Shown: one piece after another, positions 53,948 through 62,172 of the stretch
Position numbering within the stretch: position 1 is the first letter of the stretch
Layout: each line of letters opens with the position of its first letter
Source: Microbispora rosea
GTDB taxonomy: Bacteria > Actinomycetota > Actinomycetes > Streptosporangiales > Streptosporangiaceae
Direction: 5' to 3'
Assembly: GCF_900156315.1 (NCBI RefSeq)
Contig: NZ_FTNI01000028.1
Location: 1 to 64,000 of the forward strand
Length of the DNA: 64,000 nt
Notes under the pieces: generated by a model
Databases searched by the model: none
The model's input: the letters and a program-made list of their open reading frames with translations, nothing else
Told to the model about the DNA's origin: nothing
Position numbers and translations under genes: made by a program

Positions 53948-55269
53948 CGGCGAAGGTCAGCCGGGCAAGGCGGCGGCAGATCATCGACGCCCTGGGCCGC
54001 GGGACGGTGCCGCGCAACGGCCTGGACCTGTTCGCGGTCGGCATGGAGCGGTTCGAGAAGACGCTCGACGACGATCTGACGGCGGTCACTGCCGGAAGCG
54101 CGGGATTCAAAGCGGTACGCGGCGAGTACGGCTCGGGCAAGACGTTCTTCGCCCGCTGGCTGGCCGAACGGGCCAAGCGGAAGAAGATGGCGACCAGCGA
54201 GATCCAGATCTCGGACCGCACCACGCCCCTGCACCGGCTGGAGACCGTCTACCGGTCGTTGATCGGTGGGTTGAGCACCGCGAGTTCGCCGCCGAGCGCG
54301 TTGCGGGACATCGTCGACACGTGGCTTCTCGCTCTGGAGGACGACGCCGGGGTCGCGAAGGACGACCGCAGGGCGATGAGCACGGCGGTCGAGGACCTCA
54401 TCGAGTCGCGGCTGGCCGAGACCGCCAAGAACGCACCGGCGTTCGCGACCGCCCTCCGCTTCTACCGCCGCGCCCGGCTGTCGGGTGACCACGCGACTGC
54501 CGACGGCCTGCTCGCCTGGGTAGGCGGTGAGCCGAACGTCGCGTCGAGCATCCGCCGCTATGCCGGGCTCAAGGGGGACGTCGACTCGACCGCCGCCCTG
54601 CATTTCCTGCAGGGCCTGCTCGTGGTGCTGCGCGACTGCGGTTATCCGGGGCTGCTGGTCGTGCTCGACGAGGTCGAGACCCTGCAGCGGATGCGCAGCG
54701 ACAACCGCGAACGGAGCCTCAACACGCTTCGGCAGCTGATCGACGAGATCGACAAGGGCCGCTTCCCCGGCCTCTATCTCGTCATCACCGGCACTCCCGC
54801 CTTCTACGACGGTCAGCAGGGAGTGCAACGGTCCCCGGCCCTGGCCCAGCGGCTGCACTCCGACTTCAAAACCGACGCGCGTTTCGACACCGCCCGCGCG
54901 GTGCAGATCAGGCTCACCGGTTTCGACCGGGACAAGCTGGTCGAGCTGGGCTGCGCCGTACGCGACCTGTACGCCCAGGGAGATCCCGCCGAGCGGCGGA
55001 TCAGAGACCTTATCGACGACGCGTACGTCAAGGACCTGGCCACCGCGGTCGCCGGACACCTGGGAGCCGGCGTGGCGCCCCGGATCTTCCTCCGCAAACT
55101 CGTCGCCGACGTGCTGTACCGGGTCTCGGACCACGAGGATTTCGACCCTCGGCGGGACTACCGGCAGGTCACGGTCACGGAGGGAGAGCTGAACGACGAC
55201 GAGCTGAACGCGTTCCGCCGCGGCCGCCCGGCGGTCTCCGCGGACGATGTGGAGCTCGACCTGCCGTGA
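53944..55269 (+). CDS. brxD: BrxD-like AAA ATPase (BREX ATP-binding protein)
   Basis: The 441-residue protein matches BrxD of type 2 BREX in length and motif layout. The N-terminus RRRQIIDALGRGTVP...GLDLFAVG precedes Walker A GEYGSGKT (residues 60-67); Walker B is LLVVLDEVETL near 237-247; an ITGTPAFYD sensor follows, and the C-terminal part is a helical lid with QIRLTGFDRDKLVELG. BrxD is normally next to the BrxHI helicase, as here, but the core BREX genes pglX and pglZ are not present in the window. GTG start and four-base overlaps on both sides (GTGA) place it firmly in the operon. Confidence 0.85.
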   Translation: MTAKVSRARRRQIIDALGRGTVPRNGLDLFAVGMERFEKTLDDDLTAVTAGSAGFKAVRGEYGSGKTFFARWLAERAKRKKMATSEIQISDRTTPLHRLETVYRSLIGGLSTASSPPSALRDIVDTWLLALEDDAGVAKDDRRAMSTAVEDLIESRLAETAKNAPAFATALRFYRRARLSGDHATADGLLAWVGGEPNVASSIRRYAGLKGDVDSTAALHFLQGLLVVLRDCGYPGLLVVLDEVETLQRMRSDNRERSLNTLRQLIDEIDKGRFPGLYLVITGTPAFYDGQQGVQRSPALAQRLHSDFKTDARFDTARAVQIRLTGFDRDKLVELGCAVRDLYAQGDPAERRIRDLIDDAYVKDLATAVAGHLGAGVAPRIFLRKLVADVLYRVSDHEDFDPRRDYRQVTVTEGELNDDELNAFRRGRPAVSADDVELDLP

Positions 55270-57359
55270 CCTCCCCGACCCTCGCACTGCACCCGACGAT
55301 CGCGTACCACCTCACCAACACGCTCGGCTGGGCCCGGCTGCGGCCGCTGCAGCAGGAGGCGCTGGGCCCCATCGGCGAGGGGCAGGACGCGCTGTTGATC
55401 GCGCCGACGGCCGGAGGCAAGACCGAGGCGGCGACGTTCCCGTTGCTGTCCATGATGGAGGAACAGACCTGGACCGGCCTGTCGGTGCTGTACGTCTGCC
55501 CGATGAAGGCCCTGCTCAACAACCTGGCGCCGCGCCTGCAGGCGTACGCGGGCTGGCTCGGCAGGCGGGTCGAGCTCTGGCACGGGGACGTGTCCGGCTC
55601 GCGCCGCCAGGCGATCCTGCGCGATCCGCCTGACATCCTGCTGACCACCCCGGAATCCCTGGAGGCCATGCTCATCAGCACCGGGGTGGACCACCGCCGA
55701 CTGCTGGCGGATCTGCGGGCGATCGTGGTCGACGAGGTGCATGCCTTCGCCCGCGACGATCGGGGCTGGCACCTGCTCGCCGTCCTGGAGCGCCTCACCC
55801 GGCTGGCCGGACGGCCACTCCAGCGCATCGGCCTGTCGGCGACGGTGGGCAATCCTGACGAGCTGCTTTCCTGGCTCCAGGGCTCGGGCGCGGGGAGCCG
55901 ACCTGCGGGAGTGATCGCCCCGGAGATCGGAGCGGATTCCGGAGCCGCCGATGTGGAGCTCGACCACGTCGGGTCCGTCGCCAACGCCGCGCGCGTCATC
56001 GCGGCACTGCATCGGGGCGAGAAGCGGCTCGTCTTCTGCGACTCCCGCAGGATGGTGGAAGAGCTCGGTCAGTTGCTGCGGGACCACGGCGTCACGACGT
56101 TCCTCTCCCATTCCTCCCTCTCGGCAGAGGAGCGCCGGCGCGCGGAAGAGGCCTTCGCACAGTCTCGTGACTGCGTCATCGTCTCGACCTCCACCCTGGA
56201 GCTGGGCATCGACGTCGGAGACCTGGATCGGGTCATCCAGATCAACGCTCCGTGGTCGGTCGCGTCGTTCCTCCAGCGCCTGGGACGCACGGGCAGGCGC
56301 TCGGGAGTCAGGCGCAACTGCCTCGTCCTGGCGCTGACCCCGGAGGATCTCCTCGCCTCAGCGGGACTCCTGCTGCTGTGGAGCACGGGTTACGTCGAGC
56401 CCCTGCAGCCGCCGCCCGCGCCTCGGCACATCGTCGCGCAGCAACTCCTCGCACTCACCCTGCAGGAGGGCCGGCTAGGCGACGCCCTGTGGCCGGACTG
56501 GTGGCACGGCCTCGGCCCTTTCCAGGAACAGCACGCGCGCCCGGTGCTCGACCATCTCATCGCCCAGGGCTTTCTCGAGCGAGACGGCGGCGCTCTGCTC
56601 GTCGGCCCTCAGGCAGAGCAGCGCTTCGGCCGCCGGAACTTCATGGATCTCACCGCGGTGTTCACGGCCCCGCCGGAGTTCACCGTCCTGCGCGGCAACG
56701 CCGAGATCGGCCGGACGGATCCCGGTCTCCTGACCTCCGCCGTCTCGGGGCCGCGCCTCCTGCTGCTGGCCGGCCGGACCTGGGTCGTGGACTGGATCGA
56801 CTGGAAACGGCGGCGGTGCTTCGTCCAGCCCGTCGAAGGCGGCGGCGGCAAGGCACGCTGGGCGACCTCGATGTCCGGCGGCGCGTCCTTCGCCCTGTCG
56901 CGAGCCATGCGGGACGTCGTCCTGGGCGCCGACCCTCCGGTGATGCTCACCCGGCGGGCGGTGAGCGGACTCACGCGGATACGGGAAGACAGCCGCGATC
57001 TCGTCCATCCCGGCGGCACAGTGATCGTGCGGGACGACGGCGACGTGCGGTGGTGGACCTGGGCCGGATTCCGTGCCAATGCCACGATCAAAGCCACGCT
57101 GGGCCCGCTCGCCGATCCGACCCAGCGCGTGGACGACCTGCACGTCCGGCTGAGGAACGACCTGGCCGGCACCGGGTGGCGGCAGGACCTCGCCGGTGAG
57201 CTCAGCCACCCCGATATCGACGACAGGGCGCTGAACGGCCTCAAGTTCAGCGCATTGCTCCCCCGCGAACTCGCCGTCGAGACACTCGCGACTCGTCTGG
57301 CAGATCTCCCCGCAGCGGCCGCGGTGCTTTCGGAGTCGACACATCTCACGATGACCTGA
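55266..57359 (+). CDS. brxHI: BrxHI/Lhr-like SF2 DNA helicase
   Basis: This 697-residue helicase has Walker A APTAGGKT (46-53), DEVH (157-160), SATV as motif III, and QRLGRTGRR as motif VI. The C-terminal 300 residues resemble the winged-helix and beta-barrel parts of Lhr-type helicases. In type 2 BREX the BrxHI helicase follows brxD, as it does here with a GTGA overlap. It probably tracks on DNA with the BrxD-like ATPase. It is the last gene of the operon; transcription runs into a 500-bp intergenic region with no obvious hairpin terminator. Confidence 0.85.
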   Translation: MTSPTLALHPTIAYHLTNTLGWARLRPLQQEALGPIGEGQDALLIAPTAGGKTEAATFPLLSMMEEQTWTGLSVLYVCPMKALLNNLAPRLQAYAGWLGRRVELWHGDVSGSRRQAILRDPPDILLTTPESLEAMLISTGVDHRRLLADLRAIVVDEVHAFARDDRGWHLLAVLERLTRLAGRPLQRIGLSATVGNPDELLSWLQGSGAGSRPAGVIAPEIGADSGAADVELDHVGSVANAARVIAALHRGEKRLVFCDSRRMVEELGQLLRDHGVTTFLSHSSLSAEERRRAEEAFAQSRDCVIVSTSTLELGIDVGDLDRVIQINAPWSVASFLQRLGRTGRRSGVRRNCLVLALTPEDLLASAGLLLLWSTGYVEPLQPPPAPRHIVAQQLLALTLQEGRLGDALWPDWWHGLGPFQEQHARPVLDHLIAQGFLERDGGALLVGPQAEQRFGRRNFMDLTAVFTAPPEFTVLRGNAEIGRTDPGLLTSAVSGPRLLLLAGRTWVVDWIDWKRRRCFVQPVEGGGGKARWATSMSGGASFALSRAMRDVVLGADPPVMLTRRAVSGLTRIREDSRDLVHPGGTVIVRDDGDVRWWTWAGFRANATIKATLGPLADPTQRVDDLHVRLRNDLAGTGWRQDLAGELSHPDIDDRALNGLKFSALLPRELAVETLATRLADLPAAAAVLSESTHLTMT

Positions 57360-57868
57360 ACCGATCGCCCAACAGCGCGTGGCGGTCTTCATCCGCAGGC
57401 ACGGTCGATCAGGCGCGGTCTCCCCTACCATCGAGCATCTGATCACGCTCATGTGTACTCAAAACACAACACTATTGACCAACACGCCAATTCACGGCTA
57501 GCCTTCGAAGTGGGTCATGAGTTCCAGTGACAAGCCCCGGCTCGCTGAACGGCATCCCGCTCGCCGCGGGTGCCCCGGGTGACGACCTGCTCCACGCGGG
57601 GTGCGTGGAGAACGGCGGATCACCGGGGTTCGGCGCTACCGGGGTCCATCACTCCGAAGGAACACCGTCATGCCCACGAACGGCATCGCCACCGACCTGC
57701 CCAGCGCATCGCAAGCATCCTCGACATCGAGCCCGAGTGGACCATCCAGGAAGACGATGGCCCTGGGATGACGAAGCCGACGTGATCGCCCGGCGGGAGC
57801 CGTACAACGACGGCACCTCCCACCGCCGCTCCTCACCACCCCGGATCCCCTTGCACGCAAGGACGGCA
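57360..57868. other. Intergenic region with promoter and possible short ORFs
   Basis: About 510 bp. It holds a good promoter (57475-57504). Short frames follow: an ATG at 57517 giving 21 codons (MSSSDKPRLAERHPARRGCPG), and a frame ending at 57785 with AQRIASILDIEPEWTIQEDD that looks coding-like but has no clear start. A leader peptide or a degraded small gene is possible; I call no CDS. Confidence 0.5.
57475..57504 (+). promoter_or_regulatory. Candidate sigma-70-type promoter before the attR-proximal genes
   Basis: TTGACC (57475-57480) and TAGCCT (57499-57504) are 18 bp apart in an AT-richer stretch. A start near 57511 would make the ATG at 57517 almost leaderless and would drive the genes at 57869-59501. 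Confidence 0.55.
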
Positions 57869-59167
57869 ATGACACGCACTCGTCCCCGCGTCACCCCATG
57901 GCCCGCCGTACAGACCCTCAACACCCGGCGCGCACGACAGTTCCTGCTGACCACGTTCAAGACCTCGGGCAGCTCTTACAACGAGCCCGCGTTCTACGAC
58001 CTGCTCCTGAAGCATGGCTACAAGCTCGCGTTCTATGCCCGGACAGAAGACGGCCGGCGAGAGCTTGTGTGCCGGCCCTACGGCGGCCCGGCGCCACGTC
58101 TGCTGCCCGCCGAGCCCCCGGACGTCCTGGAAGCGTCGTGGGGTAAGGAGTGGAAGCTCGTCGCGACGTATCGGGGCGCGGCGCTGTTCGGCGAAAGCGG
58201 GAAGCAGCAGGTGTCCGCTCTGCCGCTGCAGTCATTCCTCACCGTCCATGTCTCCGGCATCGGCGAGTACGGCCTGCGCACCCGGAACAAGACCGTGGAA
58301 CTGATCAGGATCGGGGAAGACGGCGAGAAGACCATCACCTCCCTGGGCCGGCTCGGCCCGGATGACAATCCACTGACCCTCGCCCTAGAGGCCGCACCCG
58401 GCCTGCTCACGTTGAACCCGCACACGGCGGTGGACATCACCACGGACTCCCCCCACGCGCTGGCCGACGCCGTGCGGCTCGGCACCGCCCCCGACCGTGA
58501 CGAGATGATTCACCTGGCGTACGAGGACGATCTCGACTTCTTCGACGGTGAGGAAGAAGAGCTTGTCAGCTACTTCGACAACCTTGTGCCCCTCCGGCTG
58601 CGCGTCAACGGCCTCCTCCACTTCGCCGCGGAAGCCGGCGGCGAATGGGCGCTCGCCCCGGTGCGTGCCGACAGCTTCCCCACCCCGGTGCTGACCCGCA
58701 CCTTCCTGTCGATCGGTTACAACTACGACGGCGGCGGCTACTCCAGCGGGTCCGGCCACGAGACCATCGGGGAGATCCGCCCCGGTCTCAACGTCTCCTG
58801 GGGCGACTTCAAGGAGGAAATGTGGGACCGGGCCCTGACCGTGGCCCGCGGCGACCTGGCTGCCTTCGCCGCTGAGCACCTGGGACAGCTCGAGTTCGGC
58901 CGCCGCATCCTCGACTCACTCTTCGGCACTCAGGGCGACTCTTCCAAGACCAGCCGCGACGAGGACGATGGCTCCGACGAGGAGTGGGACTACGACTTCG
59001 ACGCCCCCGACATCGGTTTCCAGCCGGGTAGCGAAGAAGGACTCCGCTTCCTCAACGCCCTGCTCGAGGCGTACCGCGAAGAGCCCGAAACGACGGCACG
59101 CATCCGGGCCCTGCTCAACACTGATCGTCGCCACACAGCCACAGCAAGAACGCGAACACATGCCTGA
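57869..59167 (+). CDS. Unrecognised acidic protein (432 aa)
   Basis: I do not recognise a family. The N-terminal 80 residues (TLNTRRARQFLLTTFKTSGSSYNEPAFYDLLLKHGYKLAFYARTEDG) are followed by a strand-rich middle with YGLRTRNKTVELIRIGEDGEK. A very acidic stretch lies at about 210-235 (DDLDFFDGEEEELVSYFDNL). A helical segment follows (WDRALTVARGDLAAFAAEHLGQ), then an Asp/Glu-rich C-terminus. No signal peptide or membrane helix is seen. AAGGA precedes the ATG at 57869. The stop overlaps the next gene. Located beside attR, it is independent island cargo or an accessory of the BrxD/TerY operon. Confidence 0.65.
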   Translation: MTRTRPRVTPWPAVQTLNTRRARQFLLTTFKTSGSSYNEPAFYDLLLKHGYKLAFYARTEDGRRELVCRPYGGPAPRLLPAEPPDVLEASWGKEWKLVATYRGAALFGESGKQQVSALPLQSFLTVHVSGIGEYGLRTRNKTVELIRIGEDGEKTITSLGRLGPDDNPLTLALEAAPGLLTLNPHTAVDITTDSPHALADAVRLGTAPDRDEMIHLAYEDDLDFFDGEEEELVSYFDNLVPLRLRVNGLLHFAAEAGGEWALAPVRADSFPTPVLTRTFLSIGYNYDGGGYSSGSGHETIGEIRPGLNVSWGDFKEEMWDRALTVARGDLAAFAAEHLGQLEFGRRILDSLFGTQGDSSKTSRDEDDGSDEEWDYDFDAPDIGFQPGSEEGLRFLNALLEAYREEPETTARIRALLNTDRRHTATARTRTHA

Positions 59168-59501
59168 ACTGACTGGCGCACCCCGCCGTACCGCAGCTGA
59201 AATTCTCACCATCTGGCCGTCCGCCACCGTAACCGTCGACAACAGTTACTACGGCGGGCACCTGTTCATGGTGCTGAAGGAGTGGGAGGACAACCTGCTC
59301 GCCGAACCTCCGGCCCCAGCCCCCGATGACCTGGAGGAGGACTTCGGCGAGGAGGATTGGTATGCCTACCAGCAGGACGAGCGCCGTATCCCGTTGCATC
59401 TGGCCACCGACGAGTGGATGCCGGTCGAGATCGCCGAACGCTTCGGCGTTCCGGACGGCGGCTCCTGCGGCAATGACGGGCAGCGGGGTGTCGGCAACTG
59501 A
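59160..59501 (+). CDS. Unrecognised small acidic protein (113 aa)
   Basis: The ATG at 59160 overlaps the stop of the preceding gene by eight bases, so the two are translationally coupled. The protein has a helical start (RRTAAEILTIWPS), a central TVTVDNSYYGGHLFMVLKEW segment and an acidic patch (DDLEEDFGEEDWYAY), ending with a Gly-rich tail. Size and coupling suggest a partner or regulator of the 432-residue protein, for instance an antitoxin-like or adaptor role, but no motif supports a specific function. Confidence 0.6.
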   Translation: MPELTGAPRRTAAEILTIWPSATVTVDNSYYGGHLFMVLKEWEDNLLAEPPAPAPDDLEEDFGEEDWYAYQQDERRIPLHLATDEWMPVEIAERFGVPDGGSCGNDGQRGVGN

Positions 59502-59512
59502 CGGCTCGTCCG

Positions 59513-59530
59513 AGCAACAAACGAGCAACG
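59513..59530. repeat. Candidate integrase arm-type site, right copy
   Basis: Identical over 18 bp and in the same orientation to 1372-1389. It lies 60 bp inside attR, whereas the left copy lies 119 bp inside attL. Confidence 0.6.
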
Positions 59531-59538
59531 AGAAACAG

Positions 59539-59571
59539 AAAAGCCGTGATCACCTTCTCGCGATCACGGCT
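59539..59571 (-). terminator. Intrinsic terminator of tRNA-Pro supplied by the island
   Basis: AGCCGTGATC and GATCACGGCT (59542-59551, 59562-59571) form a perfect 10-bp stem. On the minus strand it is followed by TTTCTGTTTC. It is 20 bp beyond the tRNA 3' end, so the island brought a replacement terminator together with the replacement 3' half. Confidence 0.65.
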
Positions 59572-59589
59572 CCGACCTGCTAGAACAGT

Positions 59590-59634
59590 GTCGGGACGGC
59601 GGGATTTGAACCCACGACCCCTTGACCCCCAGTC
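59590..59634. repeat. attR: 45-bp repeat within the intact tRNA-Pro
   Basis: Perfect match to 1209-1253. It covers the tRNA from its 3' end through the anticodon loop, so crossover probably occurs around the anticodon stem-loop, a common site for tyrosine integrases. Confidence 0.9.
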
Positions 59635-59664
59635 AAGTGCGCTGCCAAACTGCGCTACGTCCCG
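59591..59664 (-). tRNA. tRNA-Pro (anticodon GGG)
   Basis: The 74-nt sequence folds as a cloverleaf. The 7-bp acceptor stem is CGGGACG/CGTCCCG with discriminator A. The D stem is GCGC/GCGC, the anticodon stem CTTGA/TCAAG encloses loop CTGGGGG (anticodon GGG at 59630-59628), and a T arm with TTCAAAT follows. The 3' CCA is not encoded. The gene is the integration target: its 3' half is duplicated at 1209-1253. It remains intact because the island carries an identical 3' half. Confidence 0.95.
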
Positions 59665-59756
59665 TTGCCCTGGTCTCCCCGGGCACACCCAAACCTTAGC
59701 GCAGTTTCCGCCTTCGTGCGTACACGAACCGCGCCGGTGGGCCTAGGCTGGCGATC

Positions 59757-60191
59757 ATGGGGAGGAAGGCGCGCATCGACCACGAAGAACTCGTCCGGCT
59801 GGCCGCCGAAGGGTGGACCAACGCCCGTCTCGCCGAGCACTTCGGTGTGACGGAGTCGGGCGTCCTACAGGCGAAGCGGGCCGCCGGCTTGTCCAAGCCG
59901 ATGACGGACCACAGCCGTGCCCTGCCGTGGAAGCTCCGGCGCGAGCACAGCCAGAGCGGCCCCGCCACCAATCTGCGGAACCTCTCCGCCGCGGCCCAGG
60001 GTCGCCGGATCCCCAAGGACCGGCTCAACACCGCCCTTCGGTGGGCCAACCGGCTGGTCGACAACGGGCTCGACATCGCCTACGACCCGGAGCGCGGCTT
60101 CCACGAGGTGCCCGCCGGGGACGACTCGCACGTCGCCCGGGTCCTCGCCGAGGCCCGCGAAGCCACGGACGCGGCGGGCACCACTCCCTGA
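59757..60191 (+). CDS. HTH-domain protein of the chromosomal flank (144 aa)
   Basis: The N-terminal 45 residues form a helix-turn-helix (DHEELVRLAAEGWTNARLAEHFGVTESGVLQAKRAAGL), similar to the small putative DNA-binding proteins often found near tRNA genes in actinomycetes. The rest is basic then acidic (LPWKLRREHS; LNTALRWANRLVDNGLDIAYDP). The start codon at 59757 follows closely after the tRNA, which is divergent. Function unknown beyond DNA binding. Confidence 0.75.
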   Translation: MGRKARIDHEELVRLAAEGWTNARLAEHFGVTESGVLQAKRAAGLSKPMTDHSRALPWKLRREHSQSGPATNLRNLSAAAQGRRIPKDRLNTALRWANRLVDNGLDIAYDPERGFHEVPAGDDSHVARVLAEAREATDAAGTTP

Positions 60192-60200
60192 CCGTACGGC

Positions 60201-60536
60201 TCATACACCGTCGCGCGGCAGGGGCGTGGTCTCCTCGCGTACGTGCACGCGGCGCTCGCCCGGGTGGACGGCGGTGCGCGACTCGGTCTCCTGGACGTGT
60301 ACGTGCGGCTCGGCCGCCGGGTCCACGGTGTACATCGTGTCCGGCTCGATGGTCTCCACCGTCTCCTCGGTCCGTGGACGGCGGGTGTAGCGGCCGGTCA
60401 GCACCATGCCGACGACCCCCACGGCCATGAGAATCCAGCCGATCATTTGAAGGTCGATTCCAGGAACGTCCCATTTGACGGCGAACGCGAGAACCGCGCC
60501 GACCGCGATGAAGGCGAGACTGGCCCCGAAGCCCAT
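60201..60536 (-). CDS. DUF6458-family small membrane protein
   Basis: The 111-residue protein has two N-terminal membrane helices (ASLAFIAVGAVLAFAV; MIGWILMAVGVVGMVLTGRY) separated by a short WDVPGIDLQ loop, then a cytosolic charged tail with many His, Glu and Thr residues. This layout matches the DUF6458 family, common and uncharacterised in actinomycetes. GAGGAGG lies 5 bases before the ATG. It is convergent with the HTH gene. Confidence 0.8.
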   Translation of the reverse strand: MGFGASLAFIAVGAVLAFAVKWDVPGIDLQMIGWILMAVGVVGMVLTGRYTRRPRTEETVETIEPDTMYTVDPAAEPHVHVQETESRTAVHPGERRVHVREETTPLPRDGV

Positions 60537-60654
60537 GGCTACCTCCTCTGCTGGTCAACGGCCCTTTACCCCCAGAATCCGCGATTACGCAAGGCGTGAA
60601 GGCCGCATTCCCGGGCAGTGCGGATGAACAACGCACTCACCCCTGGAGGCAGAA

Positions 60655-61296
60655 ATGACCGCCGTAGCATGGGTGGCCGTCGTGATCGTCGCCGTGCTGG
60701 TGATCCTGGCAGTCGGCTACCTTGTGTCGGCACGCAACCGCCGGCGCCACCTGCAGGACCGTTTCGGGCCCGAGTACGAACGGGCGGTGCGGGACAGCGA
60801 CAGCCGTAAAGAGGCGGAGCAGGAACTGCTCGCCCGCGAGGAGCGCCACGCCAAGCTGGACATCCGCCCGCTCGACCCGCAGACCCGGGAACAGTACGCG
60901 AGGAAGTGGACCGAGGTGCAGGAGCGCTTCGTGGACGCTCCCGGCTTCGCCGTGACCGAGGCGGACGCGCTGGTCACCGCGGTGATGGCCGAGCGCGGCT
61001 ATCCCACGGACGAGTTCGAGCAGCGTCTGAGCGACCTGTCGGTGGCCCACGCCGCCACGCTCGACCACTACCGCAACGCCCACGACATCAGCAGCCGCGC
61101 CGCCCGGCAGGAAGCCACCACCGAGGAGCTCCGCCAGGCGATGGTCCACTACCGCGCGCTGTTCCAGGAGCTGCTCGGCGACGGCGCCGACGTTCCTCTG
61201 AACGACCACGCCGACGGCGCCGCGTACGCCACCGGCGGCTACGAGGGCGCCTCGATGAACGACCACCACGCGGACGTACGGAAGGCGGAGCGATGA
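60655..61296 (+). CDS. Membrane-anchored helical protein (213 aa)
   Basis: One N-terminal membrane helix (about 3-26) is followed by a charged helical domain (RRRHLQDRFGPEYERAV; WTEVQERFVDAPGFAVTEADALV; FEQRLSDLSV; TEELRQAMVHYRALFQELLG). Similar proteins are widespread in actinomycetes and lack a known role. GGAGG lies 6 bases before the ATG at 60655. The stop overlaps the start of the next gene (ATGA), and both share the WxxVQxxFVDxPxxxVxxADxLV pattern. Confidence 0.75.
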   Translation: MTAVAWVAVVIVAVLVILAVGYLVSARNRRRHLQDRFGPEYERAVRDSDSRKEAEQELLAREERHAKLDIRPLDPQTREQYARKWTEVQERFVDAPGFAVTEADALVTAVMAERGYPTDEFEQRLSDLSVAHAATLDHYRNAHDISSRAARQEATTEELRQAMVHYRALFQELLGDGADVPLNDHADGAAYATGGYEGASMNDHHADVRKAER

Positions 61297-62165
61297 GCAT
61301 TCGGACGAACAGGCAGCGGGACGACATCGCCGAGCGGCCGACTCCCGAGACCCCCGAACCCCTCGAAGAGGAGGCGCGCAGAGAGAGGGCCGTCACGGAC
61401 ACCGCGCGGGACGAGCACGAGGGTCCTGGCCCGGTCTACTCCCCCAGCGACGCGTACACCGACGGCACGACCCGGGAGACCGGCGACGACGCGGTAACGG
61501 ACGGAACCGCCGACGCGGACGGCGACGGCAACCGATTCCGCCAGCCGTACGGCGAGGCGGGCGACGACGTCCTCACGTCGCCCCAGACCGGCGGCAGGCA
61601 CACGGCGGAAAGCGACCGCCTCGTCGCCGGTGGCCGCACGGACGACCACACCGACTCCCTCACTTCGGCCGAGCGATCCGGCGACGCCGCGACCGGCGCG
61701 TACGGCGCCTACGACGACGACGCGGATCGCGGCCCCGAGGCGGACGGCGCCGGCTACGGGCGGGACGGTGCGAGCGCCGGGGACACCGCGACCTCCGGGG
61801 ACACCGAGGTCTCCGGCGACGCCGTCAAAGGCACCACCACCGGCACGGTCACAGGCGCGGCTACCGGCGACACCGTCGACGGCCCGGTGGCCTACCCCGC
61901 CACCACCACCGCCTCCGGCACGGCGTCCGTCCTGGACGAGGCGTTCGACAGCCGGTGGCGCGAGATCAAGACGGGCTTCGTCGACGATCCCCGTCAGTCG
62001 GTCGAGCAGGCGGACGCACTGGTGGAGGAGGCCCTGTCGGCCCTCACCAGCCGCCGTCAGGCGCTGCTCGACCAGTGGAAGGAAAACGAGCAGGGCGACA
62101 CCGAGGCGCTGCGCCTGGCCCTGCACGAGTACCACGCGTTACTTGCCCACCTGAACCGGAAGTGA
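61293..62165 (+). CDS. Low-complexity acidic protein with helical C-terminus
   Basis: About 200 residues of low-complexity Asp/Gly/Thr-rich sequence precede a helical C-terminal domain of about 85 residues (FDSRWREIKTGFVDDPRQSVEQADALVEEALSALTSRRQAL) homologous to the domain of the previous protein. It has no membrane helix, so it may be a soluble paralogue acting with that membrane protein. ATGA overlap at the start shows translational coupling. The frame is open upstream to 60906, but that part overlaps the previous gene out of frame. Confidence 0.75.
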   Translation: MSIRTNRQRDDIAERPTPETPEPLEEEARRERAVTDTARDEHEGPGPVYSPSDAYTDGTTRETGDDAVTDGTADADGDGNRFRQPYGEAGDDVLTSPQTGGRHTAESDRLVAGGRTDDHTDSLTSAERSGDAATGAYGAYDDDADRGPEADGAGYGRDGASAGDTATSGDTEVSGDAVKGTTTGTVTGAATGDTVDGPVAYPATTTASGTASVLDEAFDSRWREIKTGFVDDPRQSVEQADALVEEALSALTSRRQALLDQWKENEQGDTEALRLALHEYHALLAHLNRK

Positions 62166-62172
62166 GGTAACA

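Larger units (their letters stand above)
1209..59634. mobile_element. tRNA-Pro-integrated genomic island (about 58.4 kb) loaded with defence genes
   Basis: The borders are a 45-bp perfect direct repeat (1209-1253 and 59590-59634) equal to the 3' half of tRNA-Pro(GGG) from the anticodon stem-loop to the end. A complete tyrosine integrase lies 157 bp inside the left repeat, and an 18-bp repeat recurs just inside both ends. The island has SSB, ParB-like and DUF932 genes, but no replication initiator, FtsK/Tra DNA translocase or relaxase that I can see. I therefore call it a genomic island or mobilisable integrative element rather than an AICE or ICE. The cargo is dominated by helicases, DNA methylases, nuclease domains and kinases. 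Confidence 0.85.

Noticed and set aside
48615-57359. Complete type 2 BREX system
   Set aside because: Only BrxD- and BrxHI-like genes are present. No PglX methylase, PglZ phosphatase, PglY ATPase or PglW kinase typical of type 2 BREX is seen, so the full system is not called.
1209-59634. Actinomycete integrative and conjugative element (AICE)
   Set aside because: Integrase and tRNA att sites fit, but no RepSA-type initiator, excisionase or FtsK-like TraB was found.
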